Source: Taeniopygia guttata
Lineage: Eukaryota; Chordata; Aves; Passeriformes; Estrildidae
Reading direction: 5' to 3'
Length of the DNA stretch: 64,000 bases
NCBI RefSeq assembly: GCF_048771995.1
Contig: NC_133026.1
Span: 11,724,001 to 11,788,000 of the forward strand
Position 1 is the stretch's first letter, and each line of letters opens with the position of its first letter. The notes below the pieces were generated by a model that was not told the origin of the DNA, searched no databases, and saw only the letters and a list, made by a program, of their open reading frames with translations. Below are positions 47,701-60,239 of the stretch, one piece after another. The position numbers and the translations under genes are program-made.

Positions 47701-50004
47701 TATAATATTCATTTAAAAATTACAAAAAAACCCCTTAATTTTTTAAACTTTCATTTAGTTTAATTAATTTACCAGACCTAACGTATCACAAGCAATTTTG
47801 AAGTTGATACTTCATAAGCAGTCAGAGAGCTTCCCACATTCATTGCTAATGTTTTTTGTAATTACTACAAAAACTATTAAACATGCTTGAATGGGAGAGT
47901 ATCATCAGCTTTCCCCCTACAGAAAGATTTTTCTGTGACATCTGAAGCCTGGCTTAGAGTCTTTTGTTAGGATACCATTAACTGTATAAAAGACTTGTCA
48001 GCCTCAAAATCGAGAAATTCACATCCTCTTTCCCTTCCAGATACTTTTCAAACACATTCCATAAATGATATTTCTCTCTGAAATGTTTTTATATCATTTT
48101 TCATCCTAATTTCTCCTTCAGATATCCAAGCCTCTCAAAGAGGATTCTCTGCTACCTGTATGTATTTTACTTGAGAAAAGCTTCAGCTGTTGTTATCCTG
48201 AATCAGTTCCCAGCTGGTTCTATAATTTGCTTTGCCCCCACAAACCCTTCTCTCTAAAGGAGCTGCATCTCATAACACATCTTTCTAAGACTAGACCTTA
48301 GGTGGACCCAGACTGTGCTGTGACCCAGAGCGTGAAAGATATGTTCTGAAGATTTACTAGAAATTATATCAGTTGGAGGCAGGGAAGTAGGAGGATGGTA
48401 ATATGGAACTGTTATGCAACACAAAGGCTAAAACAGATTAAAAGCAAAGATACAAAGAAAGAAAAACACTACAAGACATTAATTACTCAAACAGAGCTGG
48501 ACTTTTCTATAAATAACTCACTAAAACACATTTTGAGGGAATAGAGTAAACCAATTCTTATTTAAAATAGGACAGGGAACTAAGGACTATGGCAGGAATA
48601 CATCTGACATTCCCATCCATGAGCAAACATCATTTCCAGTTGCTGGAATGCCCTGCTATATATTGGGGTGTGATCAAGGAAGGGATTAGAGATGTAATTA
48701 AAAGAATAAATCCTTCTCATGCTAACAAAGGCAGTAAAAGTGTTTTTTTCTCTCTGTTGACTATAAAGGCAGACCGCAGCAATTAGCTCAGGTGCTGGTA
48801 TCTGTATTGCAATATAGAAAGTAAGGTGAGCTGAGTGTCTGGGAGTCTATTCACTGTTTTCAGGACATTTCTTTAAACTTCTTCAAACTATTTCATATTC
48901 TTATTTCGAACAGAATTAGAGGGAAACAAAAAAGATTAAGTTTGAGAAAAATTGTATTATTGTGTCATTTCTAAACACATATGTTTATATCAGTACTAAA
49001 GGGAACTTTTTGAAAGACTTCCCTTGTTTTTACTTTATAGTTTACAATCTTCCTCTAGTCTTGTGATACTGAAGATTAAGAGATTAATTTGTCCGTATTA
49101 AGGTAATAAGAATACTTTTTAATTGAGCCCATTATATTTTTCCTACTTGCATAAGGTACTTGCAGTAGATCTGTGCTTTGCAGAGATCAAGGAAGAACAA
49201 AAGACTATGGAGACAGAAAACAGGTACCAAGTCATTTCAAGGCACATCACTGATAAGTAATGCGTTTAAGGGAAAGGTATATTTATTTTTCTCTCATGAT
49301 GGTGTTCTCATTGTTTTGATACTGCATGCACTTATGCAATTTACAGAGTAATTTTATGGTTGTTAGTAGAGATGAGATAAACCTGATGGGAGAAAAAGGG
49401 AACACCAAAGCCCTTCCCAAAACTCAGTCTAAATACTGAATATTATCCAACAATTTATATGGTTATGATATTATACATTTCAACTGCGTGAAAGGATTAC
49501 CCTTTAGATCTTAACCCACTGATTCCCCTGTTAGATTGATCTGATTTTGTAGTGACTGAGATGTATAAGAGTAGCTGTGGCTCTTGTTTTCAGGTCTTGG
49601 CCATGCTGTAGCTCTGTAAAGTGTGGATGGTGAATATCTGTAATAACAATGACCCATTTAATGGGAAAAAAGAAGAAAGGACTAACAATGAGACCTAGAA
49701 CATGCCTTTGGAGGTGATAAACATCTACCATATTTCTCTCCCTTTACTATCTTGTAGGAAGAAACAGATACAGACTACCATCCCCTGTCCAATAGCCTCA
49801 TCCTGTGGCTAGCACATGGTCTGAAATCTGTGACCCACATGAGTAATCATTGCTTTGACCCTTAGTATTGTGACACAACGTCAGGAAAGGGAGTGACATC
49901 AAAAAAAGCCCTTCTTTCTTTTGTCCCTTTAGGGTGTCCTCATGAGCAAATATAAAATCCAAAAGTAGCACAGCAGAATGACTGAATAAGGACCTGAACT
50001 CCAC
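44791..50004. other. Unique AT-rich sequence, no gene seen
   Basis: Over 5 kb without a repeat I can name. The patch at 46170-46450 is less AT-rich but unrecognised. Open frames are all short and without domain signatures. Confidence 0.4.
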
Positions 50005-50755
50005 CCACAGAATTCCTCTGCACTTGGGATGAGGCAAACCTGGCTGTGTGTATAGACTGGGGAATGAGAGGCTGGAGAGCAACCCTGCAGAAAGGGACCT
50101 ACCTGGGGGTCCTGCCCAGTGGACAGTTAAGTAGGAATCAGCAGTGCCCTGGCAGCCAGGAGGACCAACCCTGTCCTGAGGGCACCAGGCACAGCATGGC
50201 CAGCCGGGCAAGGGAAGGATTGTCCCACTCTGCTCTGGGCTGGAGTGGCCTCACCTCGAGTGCAGGGGACAGTTTTGGGCACGTCACTGTAGAAAAAGAT
50301 ATTAAGCAATTAGATAGTGTCCAAAGGAGGCCACAAAGATGGTGAAGGACCTTGAGGAGAAGCTGTGCTTGAGGAGAGTGGCTGAAGTCACTTGCTTTTT
50401 TCAGCCTGCAGAGGAGGGGACTGAGGGGAGACCTCACTGCAGTTACAGCTTCTTGTGAGGGGAAGAGGAGGGGCAGGTACCAGTGTCTTTGCTCTCATGA
50501 CCAGTGACAGGATTTGAGGAAATGGCACAAAGCTGAGTCAGGGTTAGGTTGGATATCAGGAAAATTTCTTTACCTAAAGTGTGGTTGGGCACTGGCACAG
50601 GCTTCCCAGAGAAGTGTCCCCAGCACCAGCCTGGCAGATTTCAAGAAGCCTTTACAATACTCTCAGGCACCTGGTGGGATTCTTGGGGTGTCCTGCACAG
50701 GGCCAGTGATCCTGATGGGTCCCTTCCAATTCAGTATATTCTATGACCATGCATC
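50005..50755 (+). mobile_element. CR1 LINE, 3' part of ORF2 plus 3' end
   Basis: Forward-strand blocks in the expected order: CCTCTGCACTTGGGATGAGG, GAATGAGAGGCTGGAGAGCA, the AGAAAGGGACCTACCTGGGG (DLGVL) region, GGCAGCCAGGAGGACCAAC, GTGTCCAAAGGAGGCC, GACTGAGGGGAGACCTCA, and GTGGTTGGGCACTGGCACAGG. It ends with GGGTCCCTTCCAATTCAG at about 50738. ORF2 blocks fall in different frames and the 8-mer tail is minimal (TTCTATGACC). It is the same type as the element at 23463 but in opposite orientation. About 750 bases, 5'-truncated. Confidence 0.96.
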
Positions 50756-51239
50756 AGGACCTCAGAAAGGAACTTCCTATTTAAAGACTTAAATAAAAAT
50801 ATAAATCCCTAGCAATAAGTAAAACACGTAAGTAAGTTTTTCATCACTGGTGTGTTGCCACAACTGGAACAGCTGGATAAACATTGTCATCTTTCCCTCT
50901 CAGCTTGGTGCAGAAATATTGCACCTACATTACTGAACACTTGCAACATCTGGTTTCACCAGGTCTCACTAGCTTTAACAGCAATTGTGTGCACAATTCC
51001 ATCAGTAAGCAGCTTTGAAAAGTTCTCATTTCTGTGGGTAACATGTTTTTCCTGAAAGCTGACTGTGTCCCAGCACACACAGATCAGCCAGCTCTGTTAC
51101 TGGCTACTGTTCCTAGCAATCCTATCTGCTACAATTGGAAAGCACCCACCTAGAATTATGAACTGTATGGAAGATGATTTTAACATGCATTTTCCATTGG
51201 ATTTTTATGAAGTGATCTGAAGAGGAAACCATTAATTCA
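50756..51239. other. Unique sequence, no gene seen
   Basis: No recognisable repeat or exon. Confidence 0.4.
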
Positions 51240-52420
51240 GCCGGAGATTAGCAATAGCAACTGCACTACTGAGGGCAGCATCAAGGATCCCTTCCTTCCC
51301 AGCAGCCTGGCACAGACAGCCATGTGGAACTCGAAAGCCTTTTCTGCATCTTTAAAAAGCCTTTCATTTTTCTTTTGTGTGTGTGTCCTCAGTGTTTGGT
51401 GTTATAAATGAGCAGCCTGTGACCACCCCTCCTCTTGGCACAGCTCTCGTGTAGCGCCGCGGAGCGTCGGCACTGCCGGCATCCGCAGAGCGCCTGCTTC
51501 CCTGACCTGTACCCACCGAGATTACAGAAGCACATTATTTCCCTGTGCAGCTCTTTCACCTCTCACTGCAACCATTTCCTACACAGACACAGAATTTATA
51601 TAAAAGGCTTTCCTCAGCTTTCATCAAATCTAGGTTGCAGGCCTATTTCGTAACATTAATTCTCTCCCTCACCAACCGCCACATCAATTCAGTACTTTAT
51701 AAACTATTTCAGGGATCCGATTTATCAGGCCTGACAGAGCTTCACACTGAAATAAACAGCACTGCCTCTGCTGAGCTCGCTCAGTGGCTCCTATTTATCA
51801 TTATTTAATTCAAGGGCCTAAAATTCTCTGACATTATTAATAGTAAGATGAATCACTGGAAAACTACAGAATCTGTGACCAACGAGGCTGAAATAATCCA
51901 TTTTGGTGAAAATGTCTACGTGGAATTGCATTCCCTGATGGGTAGCTGCTCTGTCATTAGCGGCTCCATATGCATGGGTGGTAAAGAACTGAAGCATGAA
52001 GTCCCCAAAGAGTGGGATACTTCAACTGCCATTCTCTCCCCAACACTTAACACCAAAGCAGAAAATAAGGGAATGCAGCACAGCTCTAATGCCTCTGTCA
52101 GTTGAATTTAAATGTACTAATTTAATCCTTTTTGTACTTGATTAACTTTAACTTGTCTGAGGTTGAACTTTTGTGTTAACTGGACCTGCAAATCCATTAG
52201 TTCATTATGAGGACTGTATTACTTAGGCACCTTGATGAGAGATAATCAGCTGCCTGGAATGTATATGAGCACTTGCTGCCTTAATTTGGCACCTCATTAG
52301 TGATATTTTTCAATTTTGTTTAAATGAAAGGGATTGCACTGGGAGCTTGTCTGGGGTCTGCAATTTCCTTTATGAATATCCAGCCTTATTCAGCAACTGC
52401 ACAACACAGTGAGAAGTTAA
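51240..52420. promoter_or_regulatory. Candidate conserved regulatory block
   Basis: It begins with a small CpG cluster (nine CpGs within 51448-51492). A TATA-box-like TATATAAAAGG follows at 51597-51607. The rest is non-repetitive DNA with homeodomain-type and POU-type motifs: CATTATTTAATTC near 51800, ACTAATTTAATCC near 52117, CCTTAATTTGGC near 52280, CTCATTAGTG near 52294 and TTATGAATATCC near 52371. An E-box-like CAGCTG occurs near 52250. An 85-codon frame (51848-52105) has no recognisable domain. The composition is what I expect of vertebrate enhancers or ultraconserved non-coding DNA, but conservation itself is not visible here. Confidence 0.35.
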
Positions 52421-52607
52421 GAATTACAGAATTTGTTTGGTTCTCTGTCAGGAACATTCTGGGAACCTAAGGTAGCTGGAAAAGGAGACCCTGAACTCTT
52501 TCCTCAAAGCAATGAATGCTGTCAGATCACCTCCCTAACAGAGGTGACCAAGGAACCTTGACAAATAGAGGTGTTTTGTGAAATTACTTTTAAAATTAAT
52601 AATTAAT

Positions 52608-52608
<1 letters not shown>

Positions 52609-52660
<52 letters not shown>
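52609..52660. repeat. (TAA)17 microsatellite
   Basis: Uninterrupted TAA trinucleotide repeat of about 17 units within AT-rich DNA. Confidence 0.97.
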
Positions 52661-52661
<1 letters not shown>

Positions 52662-53865
52662 TTTAAAAACATTTAATTATTTTTATTTCCTGTTCCAGAG
52701 AGGAAATTTCTAATTGTTGTTTTGTTATTCACTATCAACTATCATTCCCTGTAACTTTGGCAGTTGACTTCCTTATTAGTGCCTGGACAGAGATTATAAT
52801 TTTTGAAAAGAACAGCCAAGAACAAAGGACCAAGCAGACACAAAATTTCCCTCTGAAGAATTTATGCAATTGTTCATGTCCTGGAAATTACCTCCTAAAC
52901 AATGAATCGTTCACCTGAGTTAGAACTTCCAGAGCTGAAATGCATTTTCACCCTCTCCCAGGGTCTGTCTTCAGGCAAAAGTCTGTCTAAATGACAGAAC
53001 CAATTTGGATTTCTCTGTTTTACGTGGTTTCCCAGTGCTATTTTAACAGTGTGACATCCTCAAACACCTGAAGCATCATCCTGCCCTATCCCAGGGTGTA
53101 CAACCCCTTCAGCACTGTGTTATGGAATCATTCTGGAATGTTGCAACACAGCTTCTGTCATTTCAGATGCGTTGAACTAAAAACATGCAAAACCAGTATT
53201 GACATCTGAGTACCAATATACAAGGCAGGAAGGAGGTGAGCAAAGCCAAGGACACACAGCACTGGTAAGACCACTGGGGACAATTATCCTTTTAGCAGTA
53301 TAGTCACTCCATGCTATTTGATCTTGTCTCTTGGAAGCAATGATTGTCTCCTGAGCCTTTTTATTTTGTAATAACATTATACCCCGAGAGACCATGATTT
53401 GAACTCTTTCCCCAACATCTCAAAAAAGAAGTCAAGTACTGGACTTTCATATCACACTCCACCACAATGAAGATCAAAGATAGCCACAATTTTATGTTAT
53501 GTTTTCCAGATGACTAACATGTGAAATATGCTCTGTTTCTACCAAGTCAGGATCTTTTGGTAAAATACAGAAATATTTAGTTTCATTATACATCTTCAAA
53601 TGCAGAAACTTGAGCAACATCAAGACCTGTGATTTTTTGCTTTCTTTCCAGGAAAAAGCTAGGGAGTATTGCTGTGGGGAAATAAAAATAGCAGCTTGGA
53701 AAATTCATAAATATACCAAGTTAGGCCCTGAGAATGTTTTATGTTCTAATATAAAAAGTATTATTACTTAAACTAACAACTTTTAGTATTAAGTCACCCT
53801 TGTGAAGTAGAATTAACTGAGCTACTGCGGTGTCCTGTGATCATCTAAAGGAGAATTTAATTGAA
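52661..53865. other. Unique AT-rich sequence, no gene seen
   Basis: No repeat family or coding exon recognised. Confidence 0.4.
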
Positions 53866-54095
53866 TCACAGAATAGTTTGGGTTGGAAGAGCTCCTTAGA
53901 GCTCACCTAGTCCAATACCTCCTGCAGCCAACTAAACCAGTTTTCTCAGGGCTCTGTGTTTTCAGGGATGGAGCATTTACCACCTCTCTGGGCAATCTGT
54001 GCCAGTGCTTCAACACTGCCATTGGAAAAAATCTATTCCTTACATCTACTCTAAGTCTAACCTTTTTACCAAGTTTTATCCCTTATCCTGTGAGT
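53866..54095 (-). mobile_element. CR1 LINE 3' fragment
   Basis: The plus strand shows GAATCACAGAATAGTTTGGG, TTGGAAGAGCTCCTTAGAG and CTCACCTAGTCCAATACC, then CTCTCTGGGCAATCTGTGCC and the reversed FF/NLN coding region (AAAAAATCTATTCCTTACATC). This is the reversed CR1 3' end and ORF2 C-terminus. About 230 bases, 5'-truncated and moderately diverged. Confidence 0.92.
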
Positions 54096-55818
54096 TGTTT
54101 GCAAATGTTTTATTCCTTGATTCTACAGTTCATAATAATTTATTTGGTTTCTGCTGAATTTGGGGTTGAATCACACTGATTGAATCCACCATCCATTCCA
54201 CCCCACCTTGCTCCAGTCTGGGCTCCCTGAGCAGTGGTGTCAGGTGTACAAAGGTGCAAAAACCTGTAAAAGCAGAGCAAGAAGCACATCCAGGCACAGC
54301 ACATTTCCAGGTGTAAATCAATAGGTCACAAAGTCCTAGTTTATGATTTTCAAAACATTTTATTAATAGGACTGGAAGTAGGACCCAGTGAATTTATTAG
54401 CTGTGTTTTCATGTGCTATCATTATCATCAATTCAAAGAAACCCAAATTCTTGATATTAACAAATTATATATGGGAAACACACCCTTTGTACAGTGTAGA
54501 ACACTCTTGAAGAACTCCATTTTGGTTATTTATATGTAGGAGAATTATTATGGTAATAATCTGTAACAGGGGGACTTTCGGCTTCAATTATGAACCACTG
54601 AATTCCCAAAGTAGTTTAGCCTGGATGGAGATCCACATTCTACCTGATTTTAACCAACCAGCTTGTTAATGCTTCTGAGACTTATATGCAAACTATGGAG
54701 CCTTCTACAATTTCTCTTATCACCAATTAGGCTAATCCCTCTCCCACTCTGGAGCTTTTGGAACATGTACATTAGTGGTAACTGCATGAGCAGTTTAAGG
54801 TGAGACAATTACTGTTAGTGCAGAGGTTCAGGGAATGTCTCAGTGAACACAATTTTGTAACTATGTCTATTTATAAAATTCTCTCACTATTTAATTAGAG
54901 TGGGAGTTTTATTCTAATTTCTCTCTTAAGGAACTCAAGGTTAACTCCCTAAAACACAGGGAAGGAAGGGATTGTGTGAAGTTCCAGAGAGAATACCCAC
55001 AGCAAGAATTTACAGGCAGCTCTAACTACAATTTAGTAAATGGTGCAGTTTTTGTCACAGCTCTGTCTTGCCATTATTCATAAAATTAGGTAGGGAGGGT
55101 TTTATTACCAAATAATTGCTTAGAATGTTCTATGTCCAGGCAGTGGCATTCAGTGTGACATCAATCACTGATGAGGCGAAAATAAAAGGTTACAACATGG
55201 AAAGTGTCTTGAGGCTGGTTTGGTCTCTCAAGGACCTGTTCTTCTGCATGTGCATGCCTGTTAAGTATTACGACTGAAGGAAAAGACATTTACTCCTTTT
55301 GGTCTTTTTTTGATGCATGTTCAAAATGTATTTGGGTTTTTTTTCCCAGTGTTTGGATAATATCACCATAGGCCCATATTTTCCCTTGTACCAAAACAGC
55401 TGTAATCTTATTAATAGCTGGTTCACAACCAGTTCCCACTGACAGTGCCTACTTCTGCCTACTCTCCTGACCTGATTGTGGGCTGGGGATGGAGATTGTT
55501 TTCTTTGGGATTGCTGAAGACCCCAGCACAAAACACTGTCCTCTGTCACAGGTTGCCTTCAGATCAGATAGCCCAGTGACAGCTTCTGTGGCATTGTATC
55601 ACTATGAAATAGGTGATTTTTGGTTAGTGGTTCCCTACCTACATCTGCTCTCAGAAATCAGTGATTTCAAAGAAGTTTGAAGTCACTAAGTCCAGGTAAG
55701 TGACTTCCTGCTTGGATGACAGTAGAAGAAAGCCTTCTATTTGTTTCACTAGATCCAAGTCACTTGCTACTGGGACACCTTTATTCACAAAAAAATTTAA
55801 TTACACACTTCAAGTGAA
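54096..55818. other. Unique sequence, no gene supported
   Basis: The part 54560-54850 carries ACCAATTAGGCTAATCC and similar motifs and may be conserved non-coding DNA (weak). The 93-codon minus frame at 55268-55549 has no domain. No repeats recognised. Confidence 0.35.
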
Positions 55819-55842
55819 ATTATTATAATCAATTATAATAAT
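55819..55842. repeat. AT-rich palindrome, 11-bp arms
   Basis: ATTATTATAAT and ATTATAATAAT pair exactly around CA. Its pure AT arms make a chance origin more likely than for the mixed-sequence palindromes. Confidence 0.85.
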
Positions 55843-57025
55843 GCTGATCCTAAATAATAGGACAAAAGGCAGCCTACTAGTAAGACAGTGCATCAGTCCA
55901 TACTGGTATGTCATATTCATGCCACATTTTATGTTCAAGTATCAGCAGCATCCAGAAGCGTCCAGCACCACCTCAGCAGCAGAATCTCTCAATGCAGCAA
56001 GAAAAGGACATGAATTATGGATAAAATACACACTGAATTGTTTTTGTTAAGATTGCATGAATATTCCCTGTCCCTTCTGTCAGCAGGTGTTGTCTGTCAC
56101 TCCTGCTTCTCCTCCAGGTCCTGGCTGCTGGAGAGCATCTCAGCTTGCTCTGCCTTTGGCTGAAGACGTGGCCATCCACCACCATTCTCACTCCAGGACA
56201 ACTTTCCAACATAATTCCAGCCAGGCACAGAGTCCTGCTCAGGTTCACCCTCATTCTGCACAATACAGATTCAAACACATCTGTTCACATGAGCCCAGGG
56301 ACCAGTTTCTCATCCAGACTTGTTCTACACAAAGGTGAAAATTGTCCCCCATCCCACTGAGGGAGTGGTGAATGAATGGCTGTGTGGGATTGCTTTGCAA
56401 GGATGATCCACTAAATCATTTTTTCTGAGAAAATCTTAGAAGAATTAACTTGCAGTAGGTTTAAAATAATAGTTTAAGTCAATCTGATGAATGAACATAT
56501 ATATGAGAGTAAAATATTAGAATAAAATGTTAGCATATGAGATTAATATAGAATTATTTTTAACTTTTCAACATCTTTTCCATTTCTTGAAATAATTCAG
56601 CCAGCAGCAGACACTTGCAAGATTCCCCTGTAGGACTAAGGCTGGTTGTCTCTGTCAGATTTAAAGGATCTGGGAAAGAAGCTGCAGGCAAAGAAGGAAA
56701 AGAATTTCAGGGACAGTCACAAACTATCAAGAGGTACTTTAGTTGTAATTTGGAGTGAAAAAGGAGAATTGTGGAGAAAATAATGTAGATTTCATGTAGG
56801 TCTTGAGATTTTGTAATAAGTTCAAGACAAGTTAAAGAGCTAAGATAAAATCTGTGAGAAAATAACATTAATTGAAAAATCTAATAATAACTTTGTGGTT
56901 AATTACAATTTTTTGATTTCAAACTCAACTTTTTACCAAACTTTTTCCATCTAACCATAATAAGTATGAAATTTGTTTTGGAAAGTAATTTGCTCAAACA
57001 ATGAAATTCACAGAGTGGTTTGCAT
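55843..57025. other. Unique sequence with a GC-richer patch at 56040-56400
   Basis: The patch allows a 93-codon plus frame (56057-56338) and an 87-codon minus frame (56015-56278). Neither has a recognisable domain. The rest is AT-rich. No repeat family recognised. Confidence 0.35.
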
Positions 57026-57090
57026 TTGGACTTGATGATCTTAAGAATCTTTTCCAAACTAAATGAAGCTGTGAATCTATTCTGTAAAAT
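57026..57090 (+). mobile_element. CR1 LINE 3' tail fragment
   Basis: TTTGGACTTGATGATCTTAAG, CTTTTCCAAACTAAATGAAG and TGTGAATCTATTCTGT match the forward CR1 3' end and tail. It is only about 65 bases. Confidence 0.75.
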
Positions 57091-57094
57091 AGTT

Positions 57095-57235
57095 CATGTC
57101 ACCCGGAACTTCTGGAGGTCAGCTATTCTGGCCTCCTGCTCCACTCAGGACCATCTTGGGCAGGTTGTTTATGTCCAGCTGAGTTTTTAGTCATTTTGAA
57201 GAAAGAGACTCTTCTACATGTAAACCCATGAAAAA
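57095..57235 (-). mobile_element. Probable older CR1 3' fragment
   Basis: TTCTGGAGGTCAGCTATTCTGG, CTCCTGCTCCACTCAGGACC and GCAGGTTGTTTATGTCCAGC resemble the reversed 3' end of old CR1 subfamilies (TCTGGAGGTCATCTAGTCCAA ... CAGGTTGCTCAGGGCC ... GTCCAGTTGAGTTTTGAA). It directly follows the plus-strand tail fragment in the opposite orientation. Confidence 0.6.
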
Positions 57236-58098
57236 GCACACACATTCCCCCACAAATGTCTGCTTTACATTCTTTATTCTATTAATTCTAGTAAAGATTA
57301 AAGAGAGTGGCAAAAATTCCAATTTGCCTGGAAAGAACTGAGACATTAAAAACTTGTTATTTGTTATTATTTATTGACTAGCTGTTAATTAAAGGGCTAA
57401 GTAAGATCATAAAATAGATACCCAACATAAAATATTTAATTTCACTAAAAGCTGGAAAGGACTGAGCTGTTTAGAGGAATCCTACATAGGCAGGTGAATA
57501 GGTAACAAAATTGCAGATAAAATCTTTGTTGAGAAATGTGCAGCAATGCTCACTGGATAAAATAATTTGAAGACATTATTGGTGAATTACAGCTGAATTT
57601 AGGATTACAGATGGACTTAAAAACTTAGAGGAGAGAAATAAAGATAATGGGAACAGGATACAAAATAGTAAGAAATCTATTATTTTCACAGTAGAGAAAA
57701 GAATGATGAACTCTCACTTGGAATTCCATGCTCAGCTGAAGTCATCCTATCATGAAAATAGCCCATGACCATTAAAATTGCCCAGACCTGAAAAAGGAAA
57801 ATAAGTGACATGAAGAGATTTTTGTATAAGGCTAGACAGAAACTACTCCAATTTTAGTTAGAAAGAGAAAACAAAGACATTACAATGAAATAAAAGTTAA
57901 CATTTCTTAATGTTCTATTATTTACATAATTAACTAATGAAATACATTCCTAAGTACATGGAATTAAGAAATCAAATAGATTTCTAAAAGGATTTAAGGC
58001 AGGTCTTCCAGTACCACTATGAGCTATGTTTTGGAACTGCTGAACTCTCTAATGCAGCTACTTCTGGACTTCTAGTAGACATTAACTTGGATTAAAAA
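57236..58098. other. Unique AT-rich sequence, no gene seen
   Basis: No recognisable features. Confidence 0.4.
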
Positions 58099-58125
58099 GC
58101 AAGCAAACAAACAAACAAAAACTTT
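58099..58125. repeat. Short (CAAA)n tract
   Basis: AAGCAAGCAAACAAACAAAC-type tetranucleotide repeat, about six units. Confidence 0.85.
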
Positions 58126-58459
58126 TCTAGGAACTTTTTGTGTTTAGTGGAAAAGGGAAGAAGAACAGAAATAAAAATCAGAAAAATATAAAAATACAAA
58201 ATTTTTGCTAGGAAGTAAATTTGTTGAATTACCTGAGCAGGTGTCAACCCTCAAGCTACATGTAAGCACACACCCTGTGTGAGACTTGATATTGACATTC
58301 ACCCCTTCTTTGCTGAAACTTAAGGGGCTCCCCCATGGCATACAATTCACATTATCCATTCTGTTCAGGTTCTCTCATTACACTAAAGATGGCAGTATAG
58401 AAATCAGCTTGAATAAATATATTTACAAACAGCTGAATTCTTAGGAATTAGACCTAATG
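58126..58459. other. Unique sequence, no gene seen
   Basis: Nothing recognisable. Confidence 0.4.
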
Positions 58460-58930
58460 ACAGAAAAATGAGAGAAGGCAGTTTGGGCCACTAAGGCTTT
58501 CCCCCAGGCAAGCCCTATCCCGTGCCACATCATTATTGTACAGAACACAGACAGGAATGTCTTTGTTTGAGCCCTGGCTTTTTTACTCTCTGGTCATCTG
58601 GCTCAAACCTGGGACAAACGACATGCAGAAAAATAGCAGACACCCTATATAAGGCATGCATCTCCTCTCACCATCCAGGCACAGAGGCTGCCTAAACCTC
58701 ACCAAAGGGATCCCTTTGTGCATTATGCAGAACAAGCGCCTATGAAATCATTCATCTCACTTCACTGGGGTCACACTATTAGGAAAAAATATTCAGTTAG
58801 CGGGAAATGTCAAAACTGCTCCAGGCAAAACGAGCAACTGTAGAGGTATTCTCTCATCTCATCCTACTGATTTTCATGATGGGATAAATAACCCTCCACA
58901 TGCGCTAATTTAGCACCCAGATGCCTCGAT
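58460..58930. promoter_or_regulatory. Candidate conserved regulatory block
   Basis: Non-repetitive and less AT-biased than its flanks, with a TATA-like TATATAAGG at 58646-58654 and motifs such as GTGCATTATGCAG (near 58718) and GCGCTAATTTAGC (near 58902). There is no coding frame of note. It resembles vertebrate conserved non-coding DNA in texture. Conservation is not tested. Confidence 0.3.
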
Positions 58931-60239
58931 GTTTTTCATAACTAAATATTCTTCACAACCACTATTATTTCCCCTTTCCCATGTGCCTATTGGGTTTTTT
59001 TTTATTTTTCAAGCCCCTGCCTGTTTCATCTCTGATTCTTTCCTGTTACTTCAATTTCCAACACCCACTCACCCTACCTTTAACTTCCATCACATTCTTT
59101 GTTTCTTATCTATGCTGTCTTTCCATACACCTCCAGCTCTCCAAATTCCTTGGCCTAATCTGTGGTCCATACCTTCTTTCAATACCTCCTCACAAAGCAC
59201 TACCTCTAAATATCTCCCTGCAAACAATGCCAGTAAACTGAAAGATGAACAAAAATTATGGAAAAACCCCAAAGTTTGAACAAGAAATATTATGCAGCCA
59301 TTTTGCCTCTCCTCCATCCTGCCTGATCCCAAAATAGCCTTGTTCCCTGCTCCTGAGCATTTTCTTTTTTTGTAAGAAAAAAAAAAACAGTCAGAGCTTC
59401 AAGTTCTTCAAATACACTCCAGCTGCTTTGCTTTCCAGGGTACCACTAACATATTAACAAGTCAGTGAATACTTCATAGTGCTAATGATTTTTTACAAAA
59501 TAATTTTTTAATGAACACAACTCTTGTATTCTCATGGTTTCCAATAAGGAGTTGTAGGATGCTTAGCAATGCAGGAACATTTTCAGGTTATGTTTTCTGA
59601 TCAGTCTGAAACCATAAACTGCTCTGCTCTGAGCTGGTTCTGCATATAGTAGGATTAAGGCAAAGCAATTCATACTGCTCTACCTTTAATCTATATCAAC
59701 AGGAGGGCCAATTTAGTTTGTCTAGGGCTGGTACTTAAAAAGCCTGATAGATGTAACCTGTGAGAGGCAAGAAAAATAAGAGCAAAGAGGATATTAAAAA
59801 AAAAAAGGGAAAAAGGAAAGAATATGTGAGAGAATTTCCAGGTTTGGAAGGAATACATTTGAAGGAATACAGGGATACATTTGAGTGATGTGATTATGCT
59901 GTATTTTGTCTCCAGACTCTAAAAGACTTTTTATATTTTTACATTAATAGACCAATGACCATTAATTGCTTCTGCTTGTAAATAATTTTTTTTGAAAAGT
60001 CTTATAATTTTTATTTATTATTTTAAACCATTTTCCTACTTGTCAGTGTGAAAACATCGCTTTGTCACTACAGAAAGAAATCACAAAAAATTAATTTTTT
60101 TACAGTTTGATTTATTAGAATACTTGCATCATTTTATTATGTTTTATTATGGAACTTTATTACTACTTGCATAGTAATCGTTAATTCTTATGCTTTAATT
60201 AAACCTTTGAAATTTTTAAAAAATTACATCAATTTTATA
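58931..60239. other. Unique, partly pyrimidine-rich sequence
   Basis: 58930-59230 is pyrimidine-rich on the plus strand, which explains the overlapping 116- and 86-codon frames there. Neither has a domain. A small duplication (GAAGGAATACA, ATACATTTGA) lies at about 59847-59885. Poly-A runs occur near 59379 and 59796. No gene seen. Confidence 0.4.

Noticed and set aside
49798-50211. 137-codon minus-strand frame as a gene
   Set aside because: Most of it is antisense to the plus-strand CR1 that starts at about 50005.
51848-52105. 85-codon plus-strand frame in the candidate regulatory block
   Set aside because: No domain, and no splice or codon evidence. The sequence motifs fit non-coding regulatory DNA better.
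58929-59279. 116-codon plus-strand frame
   Set aside because: The Phe/Pro/Ser-rich content follows from a pyrimidine-rich tract, and two overlapping frames are open for the same reason.
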